From Dyadobacter jejuensis (GTDB lineage: Bacteria; Bacteroidota; Bacteroidia; Cytophagales; Spirosomataceae), in the NCBI RefSeq assembly GCF_003149085.1, contig NZ_QGDT01000001.1, positions 496,001 to 560,000 of the forward strand: 64,000 bases of DNA. The letters are read 5' to 3'. Shown piece by piece: positions 41,734-50,350 of the stretch (position 1 is the stretch's first letter; every line of letters begins with the position of its first letter). The notes below the pieces were generated by a model. The model saw only the letters and a list, made by a program, of their open reading frames with translations. It was not told the origin of the DNA and did not search any database. Made by a program: the position numbers and the translations under genes.

Positions 41734-43287
41734 TTAAAACCCGAAAAGGCCTCCCGTTTTTTTACGGCTTGTGGTCGTTTTGCCAAAAAGCATTCCGAAT
41801 ATGCCCCTCACCACTTCTCGGCCAATCTGCTTGGCTAAGGGGGAGGACAGGGCCTCGCTGATCATACTAGGTTCTTCTTTTATCTTTCTAGCCGGCTTGG
41901 TGCTTGTTTTTTCTTCCTCCTCCGCTTGGGCCACTCTTTCCATTCGTTTGGTAAGGATTTCGTAGGCACTTTCGGGGTCTACCGGGTCTTTGTATTTTTG
42001 GTACAAGTCCGACGCATTAAATTGCCTCTCGTAGTCGGCTTGGGGCATGGGGCCCATGATAGACCTCGGTGGAGTGAGGTGGGTAGCGGCCACTTCGGTG
42101 GGTATTCCCTTTTCGTTGAGTACCGTTACCAGGGCCTGGCCAATTCCCAGCGTGGTGAGCACTTCATCGATCGTATAGTAGTCGGATCGGGGGTAGGTCT
42201 TTACCGTTTGTCGTAGGGCGTCGGCGTCTTGCGGGGTAAAGGAGCGCAGCACATGCTGGACCCTGTTACCCAGCTGAGACAGTACTGCCGCCGGAATGTC
42301 TTGGGACATTTGGGTGCAGAAAAATATACCTACCCCTTTAGAGCGGATAAGGCGCACCACCTGCTCTATCTGCTCCTGAAAAGCCTTGGGAGCATCTTTG
42401 AAAAGTAAATGTGCTTCATCTAAGAAAAACACCAATTTAGGCTTGTCGAGGTCGCCTGCCTCGGGGAGTTTGCTGTATAGCTCGGCCAATAGGCTTAGCA
42501 TAAAAGTAGAGAACAAGGCGGGCTTGTCCTGAACATCCGACACATTGAGTAGGCTAATTACCCCTTGTCCGTCGACCTTATTGATGAGGTCGTCGATATC
42601 GAAAGAAGTTTCTCCAAAAATCGAGTTTACCCCTTGTTGTTCCAGAGCCACTATTTTCCGTAAGATGGTGCCAGCTGTAGAGGAAGAAATGGAGCCATAA
42701 TCGGCCTTGATTTCTTTGGCTCCTTCCCCTTCCGACAGATAATTCAGAACCTTTTTGAGGTCATTAAGGTCGACCATTGGAAGGCCTTTGTCGTCGGCAT
42801 ATTTAAAGAGTATGGACAGCACACCAGACTGGGTGTCGTTAAGATCGAATATTTTTGATAGCAATACCGGGCCAAATTCTAGAATGGTGGCGCGCATTTG
42901 GGAGCCTAGCTTTCCGCTGAGGGAATAAAGCTCTACGGGAAAACCTTTGGGGACGAAGTCGATTCCTAGTGCTTTGGCGCGCTCTTCGAGTGCCGCGTTG
43001 GTTTTCCCAGGCTGGGCTATGCCCGACAAATCGCCCTTGATGTCGGACATAAATACCGGTACACCGGCTGCCGAAAGCTGCTCGGCAAATACTTGCAAGG
43101 TTCGGGTTTTTCCGGAACCTGTAGCTCCAGCAATGAGCCCGTGGCGGTTCATCATTTTTAAGGGAAGGTTTACGGAGGCTTCCCGGATGATTTCCCCTTC
43201 TAAAATGGCCGATCCTAGATGGATGGTAGGCTTATTGGTCTGATAGGATTTTTGGATGGAGGCGGTAAATTGTTCTCTTTTTGACAC
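41734..43287 (-). CDS. DUF853-family HerA-like ATPase
   Basis: A 517-residue P-loop ATPase of the DUF853/HerA-like type, found widely and with no established function; proposed to pump nucleic acid or remodel complexes. Walker A GATGSGKTRT is at residues 54-63, the Walker B strand is KLVFFLDEAH, followed by FFCTQMSQDIP (sensor) and LGNRVQHVLRSFTPQD. The charged tail (EEEEKTSTKPARKIKEEPS) leads to a glycine-rich end. The start is GTG at 43287. It is upstream of, and divergent from, the alpha-E gene. Confidence 0.85.
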   Translation of the reverse strand: MSKREQFTASIQKSYQTNKPTIHLGSAILEGEIIREASVNLPLKMMNRHGLIAGATGSGKTRTLQVFAEQLSAAGVPVFMSDIKGDLSGIAQPGKTNAALEERAKALGIDFVPKGFPVELYSLSGKLGSQMRATILEFGPVLLSKIFDLNDTQSGVLSILFKYADDKGLPMVDLNDLKKVLNYLSEGEGAKEIKADYGSISSSTAGTILRKIVALEQQGVNSIFGETSFDIDDLINKVDGQGVISLLNVSDVQDKPALFSTFMLSLLAELYSKLPEAGDLDKPKLVFFLDEAHLLFKDAPKAFQEQIEQVVRLIRSKGVGIFFCTQMSQDIPAAVLSQLGNRVQHVLRSFTPQDADALRQTVKTYPRSDYYTIDEVLTTLGIGQALVTVLNEKGIPTEVAATHLTPPRSIMGPMPQADYERQFNASDLYQKYKDPVDPESAYEILTKRMERVAQAEEEEKTSTKPARKIKEEPSMISEALSSPLAKQIGREVVRGIFGMLFGKTTTSRKKTGGLFGF

Positions 43288-43595
43288 GTCGTTTTGCGTT
43301 TATTCAGTAACTAACCTGATGATGAATAGCAATGGATTGTAGATTGACTTTCAATTTTACGAAAAAGAATCGTAAGATGTTGTACCTTTTGTGAGTCAAC
43401 AGTGAAGGGATGTCCATTTTTGCCACTTTATTGCTGTTTGCTATGTCTTATTTTGTCTTTATATTATTCTAAAGTTACCTGGTATTTTTAATATATGTCG
43501 GCAATTTCTTGTAAATGCAAAATATTGTTATGTATTTTGATTGTATTGCAGTACTAAAATTTTGTTCTTCTTTGTAATTAATAACTGTAGCGTAT
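43288..43595. other. AT-rich divergent intergenic region
   Basis: 308 bases between two divergent genes, AT-rich and without any coding sign. It must carry both promoters. TATTTTG at 43533-43539 with an upstream TTG resembles a -7 box with one base missing; I do not call it a promoter. Confidence 0.5.
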
Positions 43596-44600
43596 ATGTT
43601 AAGTCGTGTTGCCAATTCCATTTACTGGATGAATCGTTATATGGAGCGTGTGGAGAATTATACCCGTTTCGTAGGAGTTAATTTTAATTTGGCCCTCGAC
43701 TTGCCACCCGACATAGATGAGCAATGGGAGCCCTTATTGATTGCCACTGCCGATCATTATTTGTTTTATAAATATTACGAAAAGCCTACGAAGGAAGATG
43801 TCATTCATTTTATGACCTTCGATAAGCGTAATCCCAATTCCATATTAAGTTGCCTATATCAGGCAAGGGAGAATGCGCGGACGGTAAGGGAGGCCATTTC
43901 AAAGGAAATGTGGGAGAGCATCAATGCCTTCTATTTGAGGATGAAGGGTACCTCGCCTGACGATTTTCGTAATATGGATCATATGCAGTCCTACTTCGTC
44001 GATATCCGCAAGAATTGCCATTTGTTTCATGGGGTAGTCGACTCGTCGATCACACGCAATGAAGCCTGGCATTTCGGAAGGCTGGGACGGTATGTGGAGC
44101 GGGCCGACAAATGCTCCCGATTTCTGGATGTTAAATATTTTACATTAGAGCAGGACTCAAGCACCTCAGGGACCACCTTAGACTTGATGCTGTGGATGGC
44201 GGTTTTGAAGTCGGTAAGTGCCTATAATATGTATCGACAAACCCACAGAGCCCTTACTCCTATGAATATCGTAGCCTTTTTGATTTTGGATAAACTGTTT
44301 CCTAGGTCAATAGCCTATTCTGTTCGACAGGCTGAGCTGTCTTTATATGCCATTGCGGGATCTATTCCAGAGCGTGGACATACCAACTTGGCCGAAAGAG
44401 CGGTGAGTAAGCTACGTAGCCAATTGGAATTTACCGATGTCGACGACGTATTTAAGCAAGGGTTGCACCAATTTTTGGATACCTTCCAAGTGTCTAATAA
44501 TGAGATCGATACCTCGATTTTTGATTTGTATTTCGGCCTGGAAACAGAAGAAGCGCACCACAAATTAGAAGATATAACCATGGGGCAGTGGATGAAATAG
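43596..44600 (+). CDS. Alpha-E domain protein (PF04168)
   Basis: A 334-residue all-helical protein of the alpha-E family. The start MLSRVANSIYWMNRYMERVENYTRFV is diagnostic, and AWHFGRLGRYVERADKCSRFLDVKYFTL closes the core. In other bacteria it is encoded with a circularly permuted ATP-grasp ligase and a transglutaminase, a set predicted to make or process peptide bonds. Here the transglutaminase follows at 62 bases, but no ATP-grasp is in the window. Cytosolic, with no catalytic motif of its own. Its partner role is inferred from context. Confidence 0.92.
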   Translation: MLSRVANSIYWMNRYMERVENYTRFVGVNFNLALDLPPDIDEQWEPLLIATADHYLFYKYYEKPTKEDVIHFMTFDKRNPNSILSCLYQARENARTVREAISKEMWESINAFYLRMKGTSPDDFRNMDHMQSYFVDIRKNCHLFHGVVDSSITRNEAWHFGRLGRYVERADKCSRFLDVKYFTLEQDSSTSGTTLDLMLWMAVLKSVSAYNMYRQTHRALTPMNIVAFLILDKLFPRSIAYSVRQAELSLYAIAGSIPERGHTNLAERAVSKLRSQLEFTDVDDVFKQGLHQFLDTFQVSNNEIDTSIFDLYFGLETEEAHHKLEDITMGQWMK

Positions 44601-44662
44601 TGGATATGGGGCAATTATTGCTTAAGATTATGGGTTAAATAATAATATTAGCCATCGTCCCT

Positions 44663-45508
44663 ATGAACCTTTACGTTCGACATACCCTGCAGTACAGTTA
44701 TTCCAACGCCGTGGCCCTGGAGCCACAAACGTTGTATTTGTATCCCAAGTCTTATCCGCATCAAATGCTGTTGGAGTATGATCTGCAGATAGACCCTTTG
44801 CCTAGCAAAGTGGTGAGAAACGTGGATGCCGAGGGGAATGTACAGCAAATGGCTTATTTTTCGGATAATCGGGTACACCAGCTTTCGGTGGTGGCCACTA
44901 TGGTAGTGTCCTCTAAACCCTTCAATGTCTTCGACTTTGTACATTATCCTTTTAATACCAAAAACCTGTCGTTTCTCTATGAAGATAGGATTTATAAATA
45001 TTTAGCTCCTTATCTGTCACGCATGGATGTTACCGACGCCGTGGCTGCCTTTGCGAACCAAGTCGCTCAGGATGCGCAGTGGCGTACGGTGCCCTTTCTG
45101 GTCAATTTAAGTAAATATATTCATCAGAACTTTGTGTATTCCCAAAGGACTTTTGGAGATGCCCTTCCTCCTCACTATACGCTACTACAGCAAGCGGGAT
45201 CGTGTAGAGACTTTGCGAGGCTTTATATTGCCTGTTGCCGAAGCATGGGGATTGCCGCTAGGTTTGTGAGTGGCTATTTATACGGCAACCCCATGCAAGC
45301 CCACGAGCTACATGCCTGGGTAGAGGTGTTCCTGCCTGGGGCTGGCTGGAGGGGATTTGATCCTACAGAAGGAAAGGCCATGGTCAATAATCATATTTGT
45401 ATGGGTGCCTCGGCCGATTATGATCAGCTAGCACCTGTAATGGGCTCTTTTAAAGGAGTTACCGATTCGTCTTTATACACCTATGTAGACATACGCCTAC
45501 AGCAATAG
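44663..45508 (+). CDS. Transglutaminase-family protein, alpha-E partner
   Basis: A 281-residue protein of the bacterial transglutaminase family that accompanies alpha-E genes. The N-terminal beta domain starts LYVRHTLQYSYSNAVALEPQTLYLYP; the catalytic C181 is in GSCRDFARLYIACCR, H217 in ELHAWVEVF and D233 in GFDPTEG. It has no signal peptide. The family is predicted to hydrolyse or form peptide or isopeptide bonds. It probably shares a transcript with the alpha-E gene. It is a clear paralogue in fold, not in close sequence, of the protein at 34563-35363. Confidence 0.9.
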   Translation: MNLYVRHTLQYSYSNAVALEPQTLYLYPKSYPHQMLLEYDLQIDPLPSKVVRNVDAEGNVQQMAYFSDNRVHQLSVVATMVVSSKPFNVFDFVHYPFNTKNLSFLYEDRIYKYLAPYLSRMDVTDAVAAFANQVAQDAQWRTVPFLVNLSKYIHQNFVYSQRTFGDALPPHYTLLQQAGSCRDFARLYIACCRSMGIAARFVSGYLYGNPMQAHELHAWVEVFLPGAGWRGFDPTEGKAMVNNHICMGASADYDQLAPVMGSFKGVTDSSLYTYVDIRLQQ

Positions 45509-45575
45509 TGCATGCCATTGAATCATTTTATTCTTTACATCAAATAAAAAAAACGTCATAGCGAAGGAATTTTAG

Positions 45576-45583
45576 TACTTTTG
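45576..45583 (+). promoter_or_regulatory. Candidate -7 element of the glmM-type gene
   Basis: TACTTTTG matches TAnnTTTG and ends 28 bases before the GTG start at 45612. No clear -33 TTG is seen. Confidence 0.4.
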
Positions 45584-45611
45584 TCGGGAAAATTAAAGCG
45601 TAAAAAGCACC

Positions 45612-47015
45612 GTGACGTTAATCAAATCTATCTCAGGGATAAGAGGAATTGTGGGAGGGAAGACTGGCGAAGCCTTGACTCCGATCGATATTGTTAAATT
45701 TGCTGCGGCCTATGGAACTTGGCTGCGACGTACCAATCCTGATAATTTAAAGGTAATTATAGGTCGTGATGCACGGTTGTCGGGTCCTATGGTGAGCTCC
45801 CTCGTAGCAGGAACCTTACAAGGGGTTGGGCTACATGTGGTGGACCTGGGCCTTTCTACTACTCCGACGGTAGAGCTGGCGGTGGTGATGGAGCAGGCCG
45901 CTGGGGGGATAATCCTTACGGCCAGTCACAACCCCATACAGTGGAACGCCCTCAAGCTGCTGAATCATCATGGAGAGTTTATTTCGGAGGCCGATGGTGC
46001 CGAAATACTCCGTATCGCTGAAGAGGAAGATTTTATATTCGTAGATGTTAAGAAATTAGGGTCTTATCAACAGGATGATACCTTTATCCAAAAACATATA
46101 GACCATGTACTAGGGTTGGCTTTGGTCGATAAAGAGGCCATTCAGAAGGCTCACTTTAAGATCGTAGTCGATGCCGTTAACTCAACGGGGGGCATTGCCG
46201 TGCCCATGCTTTTGGAAGCCTTAGGTGTGGACAGCGATCATATCAAACTGATTAACTGTGAGCCGACGGGTAATTTTGCCCATAATCCAGAACCACTTCC
46301 CGAGCATTTGCGGGAGATTAGCCAGGAACTCGAAAATGGCTCCTATAACCTCGGTATCGTTGTGGACCCCGATGTAGACCGTCTGGCCTTGATCTGTGAA
46401 GATGGCTCTCCCTTTGGAGAGGAGTATACCTTAGTGGCAGTAGCCGACTACGTACTCAAAAACAAGGTTGGGAATACGGTTTCTAACTTATCGTCGACAG
46501 CGGCCCTTCGCGATGTTACCCTCAAAGCTGGAGGGGCTTATTTCGCTTCTGCCGTAGGGGAGGTCAATGTAGTGAATGCCATGAAGGCCAATGAGGCCAT
46601 TATTGGAGGAGAAGGTAATGGTGGGGTGATCTACCCTGAAAGCCATTATGGACGCGATGCCTTGGTGGGTATTGCCTTGTTTTTAACTTCCCTGGCTAAG
46701 TTTGGGAAATCGGCTTCGGTACTACGCAAGTCCTTTCCAGGATATTATATTTCAAAGAATAAAATTGAGCTGACCGAGGAAATCGATGTAGATTATATCC
46801 TTTCTAGAATTCAGTCTAAATACGCCAAACAACCGATCAATACGATTGATGGGGTGCGCATAGAGTTTGATAGGGAATGGGTACATCTTCGAAAGTCGAA
46901 CACAGAACCTATTATCCGCATCTACTCCGAGTCCGAAACGCATACCACTGCGGCAGGTTTGGCCAATAAAATCATCTTGGACATCAAGGAAATTATCTCT
47001 GAACCGAGCAATTAA
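45612..47015 (+). CDS. glmM: Phosphoglucosamine mutase (alpha-D-phosphohexomutase)
   Basis: A 467-residue alpha-D-phosphohexomutase. The catalytic phosphoserine is S105 in LTASHNPIQWN, the metal site is DPDVDRL, the sugar-binding loop is GEGNGGVIYPESHYGRD, and the phosphate-binding loop is RKSNTEPIIRIY. GlmM converts glucosamine-6-phosphate to glucosamine-1-phosphate for peptidoglycan and LPS. Sequence alone does not separate GlmM from phosphomannomutase types, but N-terminal LIKSISGIRGIVGG and the length fit the Bacteroidota GlmM group. The start is GTG. Confidence 0.88.
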   Translation: MTLIKSISGIRGIVGGKTGEALTPIDIVKFAAAYGTWLRRTNPDNLKVIIGRDARLSGPMVSSLVAGTLQGVGLHVVDLGLSTTPTVELAVVMEQAAGGIILTASHNPIQWNALKLLNHHGEFISEADGAEILRIAEEEDFIFVDVKKLGSYQQDDTFIQKHIDHVLGLALVDKEAIQKAHFKIVVDAVNSTGGIAVPMLLEALGVDSDHIKLINCEPTGNFAHNPEPLPEHLREISQELENGSYNLGIVVDPDVDRLALICEDGSPFGEEYTLVAVADYVLKNKVGNTVSNLSSTAALRDVTLKAGGAYFASAVGEVNVVNAMKANEAIIGGEGNGGVIYPESHYGRDALVGIALFLTSLAKFGKSASVLRKSFPGYYISKNKIELTEEIDVDYILSRIQSKYAKQPINTIDGVRIEFDREWVHLRKSNTEPIIRIYSESETHTTAAGLANKIILDIKEIISEPSN

Positions 47016-47052
47016 GCTGCTGGGAGTTGCTGTTTTTCCCTACCTATTAGGT

Positions 47053-47090
47053 AACAGATGAGGCATTCGTGTTTCATCTGTTTTGTTTTT
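47053..47090 (+). terminator. Rho-independent terminator after the mutase gene
   Basis: Stem AACAGATGA (47053-47061) / TCATCTGTT (47074-47082), loop of 12 bases, then TTGTTTTT (47083-47090). Confidence 0.8.
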
Positions 47091-47125
47091 AATGTATTAC
47101 TTTTTTTTAACATAGATCATCGTCT

Positions 47126-48256
47126 ATGAATGCTTATTTCGATAATGCCGCTACCACGCCTCTGGACCCTGAAGTACTAGAAGCCATGATTCCGATCATG
47201 AAGGAGCAATTTGGTAATCCTAGTTCTATACATGCCTATGGTCGTAAGGCTCGGTCGGTCATAGAACGGGCCAGGAAGTCGGTGGCTGGTTTGTTAAATG
47301 CCGCTCCCGCCGAAATTTTCTTTACTTCTGGAGGCACCGAGGCCGACAATACCGCCATTATTTCGAGTATAGCCACCTTCGGCCTAAAGCATGCCATCAC
47401 TAGCAAGCTCGAGCATCATGCCGTATTGCATACCTTAGAGTATCTGGCCAAAGTCGGGCAGATCACCCTGGACTATGTGCAGACCGATGCCGACGGTCGG
47501 GTGGACTTACAACATTTGGATAGTTTGCTGACAGGTCGGTCACAGACCTTGGTTTCGCTAATGCATGGGAACAACGAGTTGGGGAATTTGCTCGATCTGG
47601 ATGCCGTTGGGGATATTTGTGCAGCACATAAGGCCATCTTTCATTGCGATACCGTACAAACCATGGGTCATTATCGGCACGACTTGCAGGCTATCAAGAC
47701 GCATTTTGTAGTAGGCTCGGCTCATAAATTTCACGGACCTAAGGGTATTGGCTTTTTATATATGAGTCCCGATGCCAAGATCAGTCCGTATATTCATGGT
47801 GGAGCCCAAGAGCGGAATATGCGTGGAGGAACCGAAAATGTATATGGAATCGTGGGTATGGCTAAGGCCTTGGAAATAGCCTATCGCGATATGGATGCTC
47901 ATCGTCAGCATATAGAAGGACTTAAGGCGAGAATGATGGCCCAGTTAAAGGATCAGATTCCTGGGGTCTGGTTCAATGGTCTCTCCGAACATTTGGACCA
48001 AAGCCTGTACACCGTGTTAAGTGTAAGCTTGCCGGAGTCCGATATTAGCGATATGTTGTTGTTTAACCTAGATATCGACGGGATAGCCGTTTCGGGAGGA
48101 AGTGCCTGTTCGAGTGGAACCGACGTGGGGTCTCACGTATTAAATGAGCTATACCCCGGTTCTCAAAGGGCTAATGTACGTTTTTCTTTCAGTAAATATA
48201 ATACAGAAGAAGAGGTCGATTTTGCAGTTCAGAAATTAGCCCTATTATATCCTTAA
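47126..48256 (+). CDS. Cysteine desulfurase (IscS/NifS type)
   Basis: PLP enzyme that takes sulphur from cysteine for Fe-S clusters or thiolated tRNA; 376 residues. The opening AYFDNAATTPLDPEVLEAM is family-diagnostic. GSAHKFHGPKG carries the PLP lysine and SGGSACSSGT the catalytic cysteine in its loop, the group I type of IscS and NifS. No iscU or other assembly gene is adjacent. It may serve tRNA thiolation; the exact partner is unknown. Confidence 0.92.
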   Translation: MNAYFDNAATTPLDPEVLEAMIPIMKEQFGNPSSIHAYGRKARSVIERARKSVAGLLNAAPAEIFFTSGGTEADNTAIISSIATFGLKHAITSKLEHHAVLHTLEYLAKVGQITLDYVQTDADGRVDLQHLDSLLTGRSQTLVSLMHGNNELGNLLDLDAVGDICAAHKAIFHCDTVQTMGHYRHDLQAIKTHFVVGSAHKFHGPKGIGFLYMSPDAKISPYIHGGAQERNMRGGTENVYGIVGMAKALEIAYRDMDAHRQHIEGLKARMMAQLKDQIPGVWFNGLSEHLDQSLYTVLSVSLPESDISDMLLFNLDIDGIAVSGGSACSSGTDVGSHVLNELYPGSQRANVRFSFSKYNTEEEVDFAVQKLALLYP

Positions 48257-48260
48257 ATGC

Positions 48261-48308
48261 AAAATGCCCCAAGGGTGGAGCTTATCATCCACACCTTTGG
48301 GGCATTTT
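48261..48308. terminator. Bidirectional terminator between convergent genes
   Basis: AAAATGCCCCAA (48261-48272) / TTGGGGCATTTT (48297-48308), extended inside by GGTGGA / TCCACACC with small irregularities. The A-rich and T-rich flanks would let it act for both the cysteine desulfurase and the minus-strand lipoprotein gene. Confidence 0.8.
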
Positions 48309-48331
48309 ATGGCTTTGAGCAGGGGGCTACT

Positions 48332-48814
48332 CTAAAGTGCTTTTACCTGAGAGTATCTGGTAAAGCCTACTCCCTTATAGCTGCCGGTCCAGGTAAGTGG
48401 CACCAGCTGGCCAGCTGCTGGGGCTGTCACTCCCAAATCGGTCCAGCTTTTGGTTAGGGAAACCATGCCGTCGGCATCGGAGGTAACTTCACCTAGGCTT
48501 GCTCCCCCTTTAATAGCGACCGAAATGGTGATTCCGGCCACGGGAATGGAGTCGATGCCAATGTCTTTGTTGAGGATATTGGTTTTGTCGAGTTCCAAGA
48601 GCCGTGCTGAAAGCTTGAGCTCGGAAGCACTGGCCGCATAGCCTACTGCAGGTTGCTTTTCAATAGGGTAGCCGAAGTCGGCTCCTATAATGTCGACCAA
48701 TAAAGGAGCGACGGTGTTATCAACCCAAGGATCTTCGGCTTTGCACGAAAAAAGCAATACTACCGGTACGATAGCCATTATGGCCAGTTTAATATATCTT
48801 TTGAATCGGATCAT
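48332..48814 (-). CDS. Small lipoprotein at the end of the SusC-SusD operon
   Basis: A 160-residue lipoprotein. The signal peptide VVLLFSC places the lipidated cysteine at residue 24, followed by KAEDPWVD, a lysine and acid pattern like the surface-export signal of Bacteroidota lipoproteins. The mature protein looks beta-rich and ends with a repeat-free domain. It starts 30 bases after the SusD stop and so is likely a third component of the complex, such as an accessory binding lipoprotein. I do not recognise a named family. Confidence 0.75.
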   Translation of the reverse strand: MIRFKRYIKLAIMAIVPVVLLFSCKAEDPWVDNTVAPLLVDIIGADFGYPIEKQPAVGYAASASELKLSARLLELDKTNILNKDIGIDSIPVAGITISVAIKGGASLGEVTSDADGMVSLTKSWTDLGVTAPAAGQLVPLTWTGSYKGVGFTRYSQVKAL

Positions 48815-48844
48815 GATCGTGATTTTTAAGTGAATAGAATGGCG

Positions 48845-50314
48845 TTATTCGGCCCACCATAATTTTGTTTTCATGTCGTCGGAGCCACCTAATAGCTGAA
48901 TACCTGCCTCCAAATTGATTTTGTTCAAAGAGTATTCATTGGTAGAGTAGGTGAAACGAGTAGGACGAATTCCGTCGTTATTGAATACGGCTCGGGAGTC
49001 GGCAGGCGGGAAGACGGGATAGCCCGTACGGCGCCATTCGGTCCAGGCCTCAATGCCTTGGCCGAAAAGAGATACCCATTTTTGCTCCATGATGTTTTCC
49101 TTACTAACAGGGCCTAGATTGGCTAAAAAGGCTGCCGAGGGAGTCAGTCCATATTGGTCGAAGGATGCCGCTACGGCGTCTTGGAAATAGGCTTCGGCAT
49201 CACCGTCAATGTCTCCATCCAAGGCTGCTTCGGCCAGTATAAAGAGCAATTCGCTGTAGGTCATGATCACCTCTGGGGCTGTTGCCGCAGTGAAGTAATC
49301 GCCAACTGTAGAGCTAGTGGCCAGGTAGTTGGTGGCAATGGCGTCGGGTAGCCCGTTGGCATGGCCTTGGTAAACCCCTTCCGAATTAGGATTGGCAAAA
49401 ACTGTGATACGCTCGTCTTCCATATCGTTGAGCTTGTCAGCAAATGTTTTGCTGATATTCCAGTCGGTTCTGCTGTCCTGTATCATCACCTGGTTCCACT
49501 CATTATTGCTAGGCAAAACGGCGCTGCAATTGAGCTGGGTATTGTCGGCATTGGATTCGAAAATGGGGAAGGTGGTAGGATTGTCCAAAATTTCCTTGAA
49601 GATGGCACGAGATTCGGTAGGTTTCTTCGCAGCCTGGCGGTTGGCAATGCGAAGTCTCAAGGAATTGGTGAATTTCTTCCACTTTAAGATATCCCCGTTA
49701 TACAAGATATCCCCTGCAATGGCGGGCCCGGAGGGCGTTAGCAATTCGTTCGCCATTTTGAGGTCGTTCAACAAACCCGCATAGATCGCCTCCATATCGT
49801 CGTATTTGGGGCTGTAGATGGGCTCCTCAGCAGTTCCCTTTATGGCTTCTGAGTAGGGGATGGGCCCGTACATGTCGGTGAGTAACATAAACACCCATGA
49901 GCGCATCGTTAAGGCCACCCCAGCGTAATTGGTATTGGGAGTAGTGCCATCTGCCTTCGATAGGTCATAGATGCGTTGGTAATTGACTTGAGCATCGTTA
50001 TAAAAGCCCTTCCAGTTATTGTTGGTCAGCGATACCGATACCAGATAGTTATCCCCTTCATTGGAAAGGATGTTACGGGTAAGGTGCTGAATGTACAACT
50101 CCGCTGCGTCAATATTGATTCTCTCGAATCGGGTACGGCTTCCCCAATACCGATCTACCGAGGCTTCTAAGGCGGTAGTGAGTAGATATTGTGCCTTAAC
50201 CAAAGTAGGGCTGTTGGGGTTTGAGTTTATCTCGTCGAAATCATTGGTACAACTATTCGCTATCAGTAGGGCCATCAGGCCCATTAGTAGGGATCTATAG
50301 GTGATCTTTTTCAT
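48845..50314 (-). CDS. SusD/RagB-like nutrient-binding lipoprotein
   Basis: A 489-residue SusD-like_2 lipoprotein; LLMGLMALLIANSC puts the lipidated cysteine at residue 22, followed by TNDFDEINSNPNSPT. The TPR-like core is indicated by ILKWKKFTNSLRLRIANR and ELLFILAEAALDGD, and the end has the GxEAWTEWRRTGYP motif of the family. It follows its SusC by 36 bases and forms the surface lid of that transporter. Confidence 0.94.
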   Translation of the reverse strand: MKKITYRSLLMGLMALLIANSCTNDFDEINSNPNSPTLVKAQYLLTTALEASVDRYWGSRTRFERINIDAAELYIQHLTRNILSNEGDNYLVSVSLTNNNWKGFYNDAQVNYQRIYDLSKADGTTPNTNYAGVALTMRSWVFMLLTDMYGPIPYSEAIKGTAEEPIYSPKYDDMEAIYAGLLNDLKMANELLTPSGPAIAGDILYNGDILKWKKFTNSLRLRIANRQAAKKPTESRAIFKEILDNPTTFPIFESNADNTQLNCSAVLPSNNEWNQVMIQDSRTDWNISKTFADKLNDMEDERITVFANPNSEGVYQGHANGLPDAIATNYLATSSTVGDYFTAATAPEVIMTYSELLFILAEAALDGDIDGDAEAYFQDAVAASFDQYGLTPSAAFLANLGPVSKENIMEQKWVSLFGQGIEAWTEWRRTGYPVFPPADSRAVFNNDGIRPTRFTYSTNEYSLNKINLEAGIQLLGGSDDMKTKLWWAE

Positions 50315-50350
50315 AAGTTTCAGATTAAAGTGATTGGCTATCTTAGCCTA

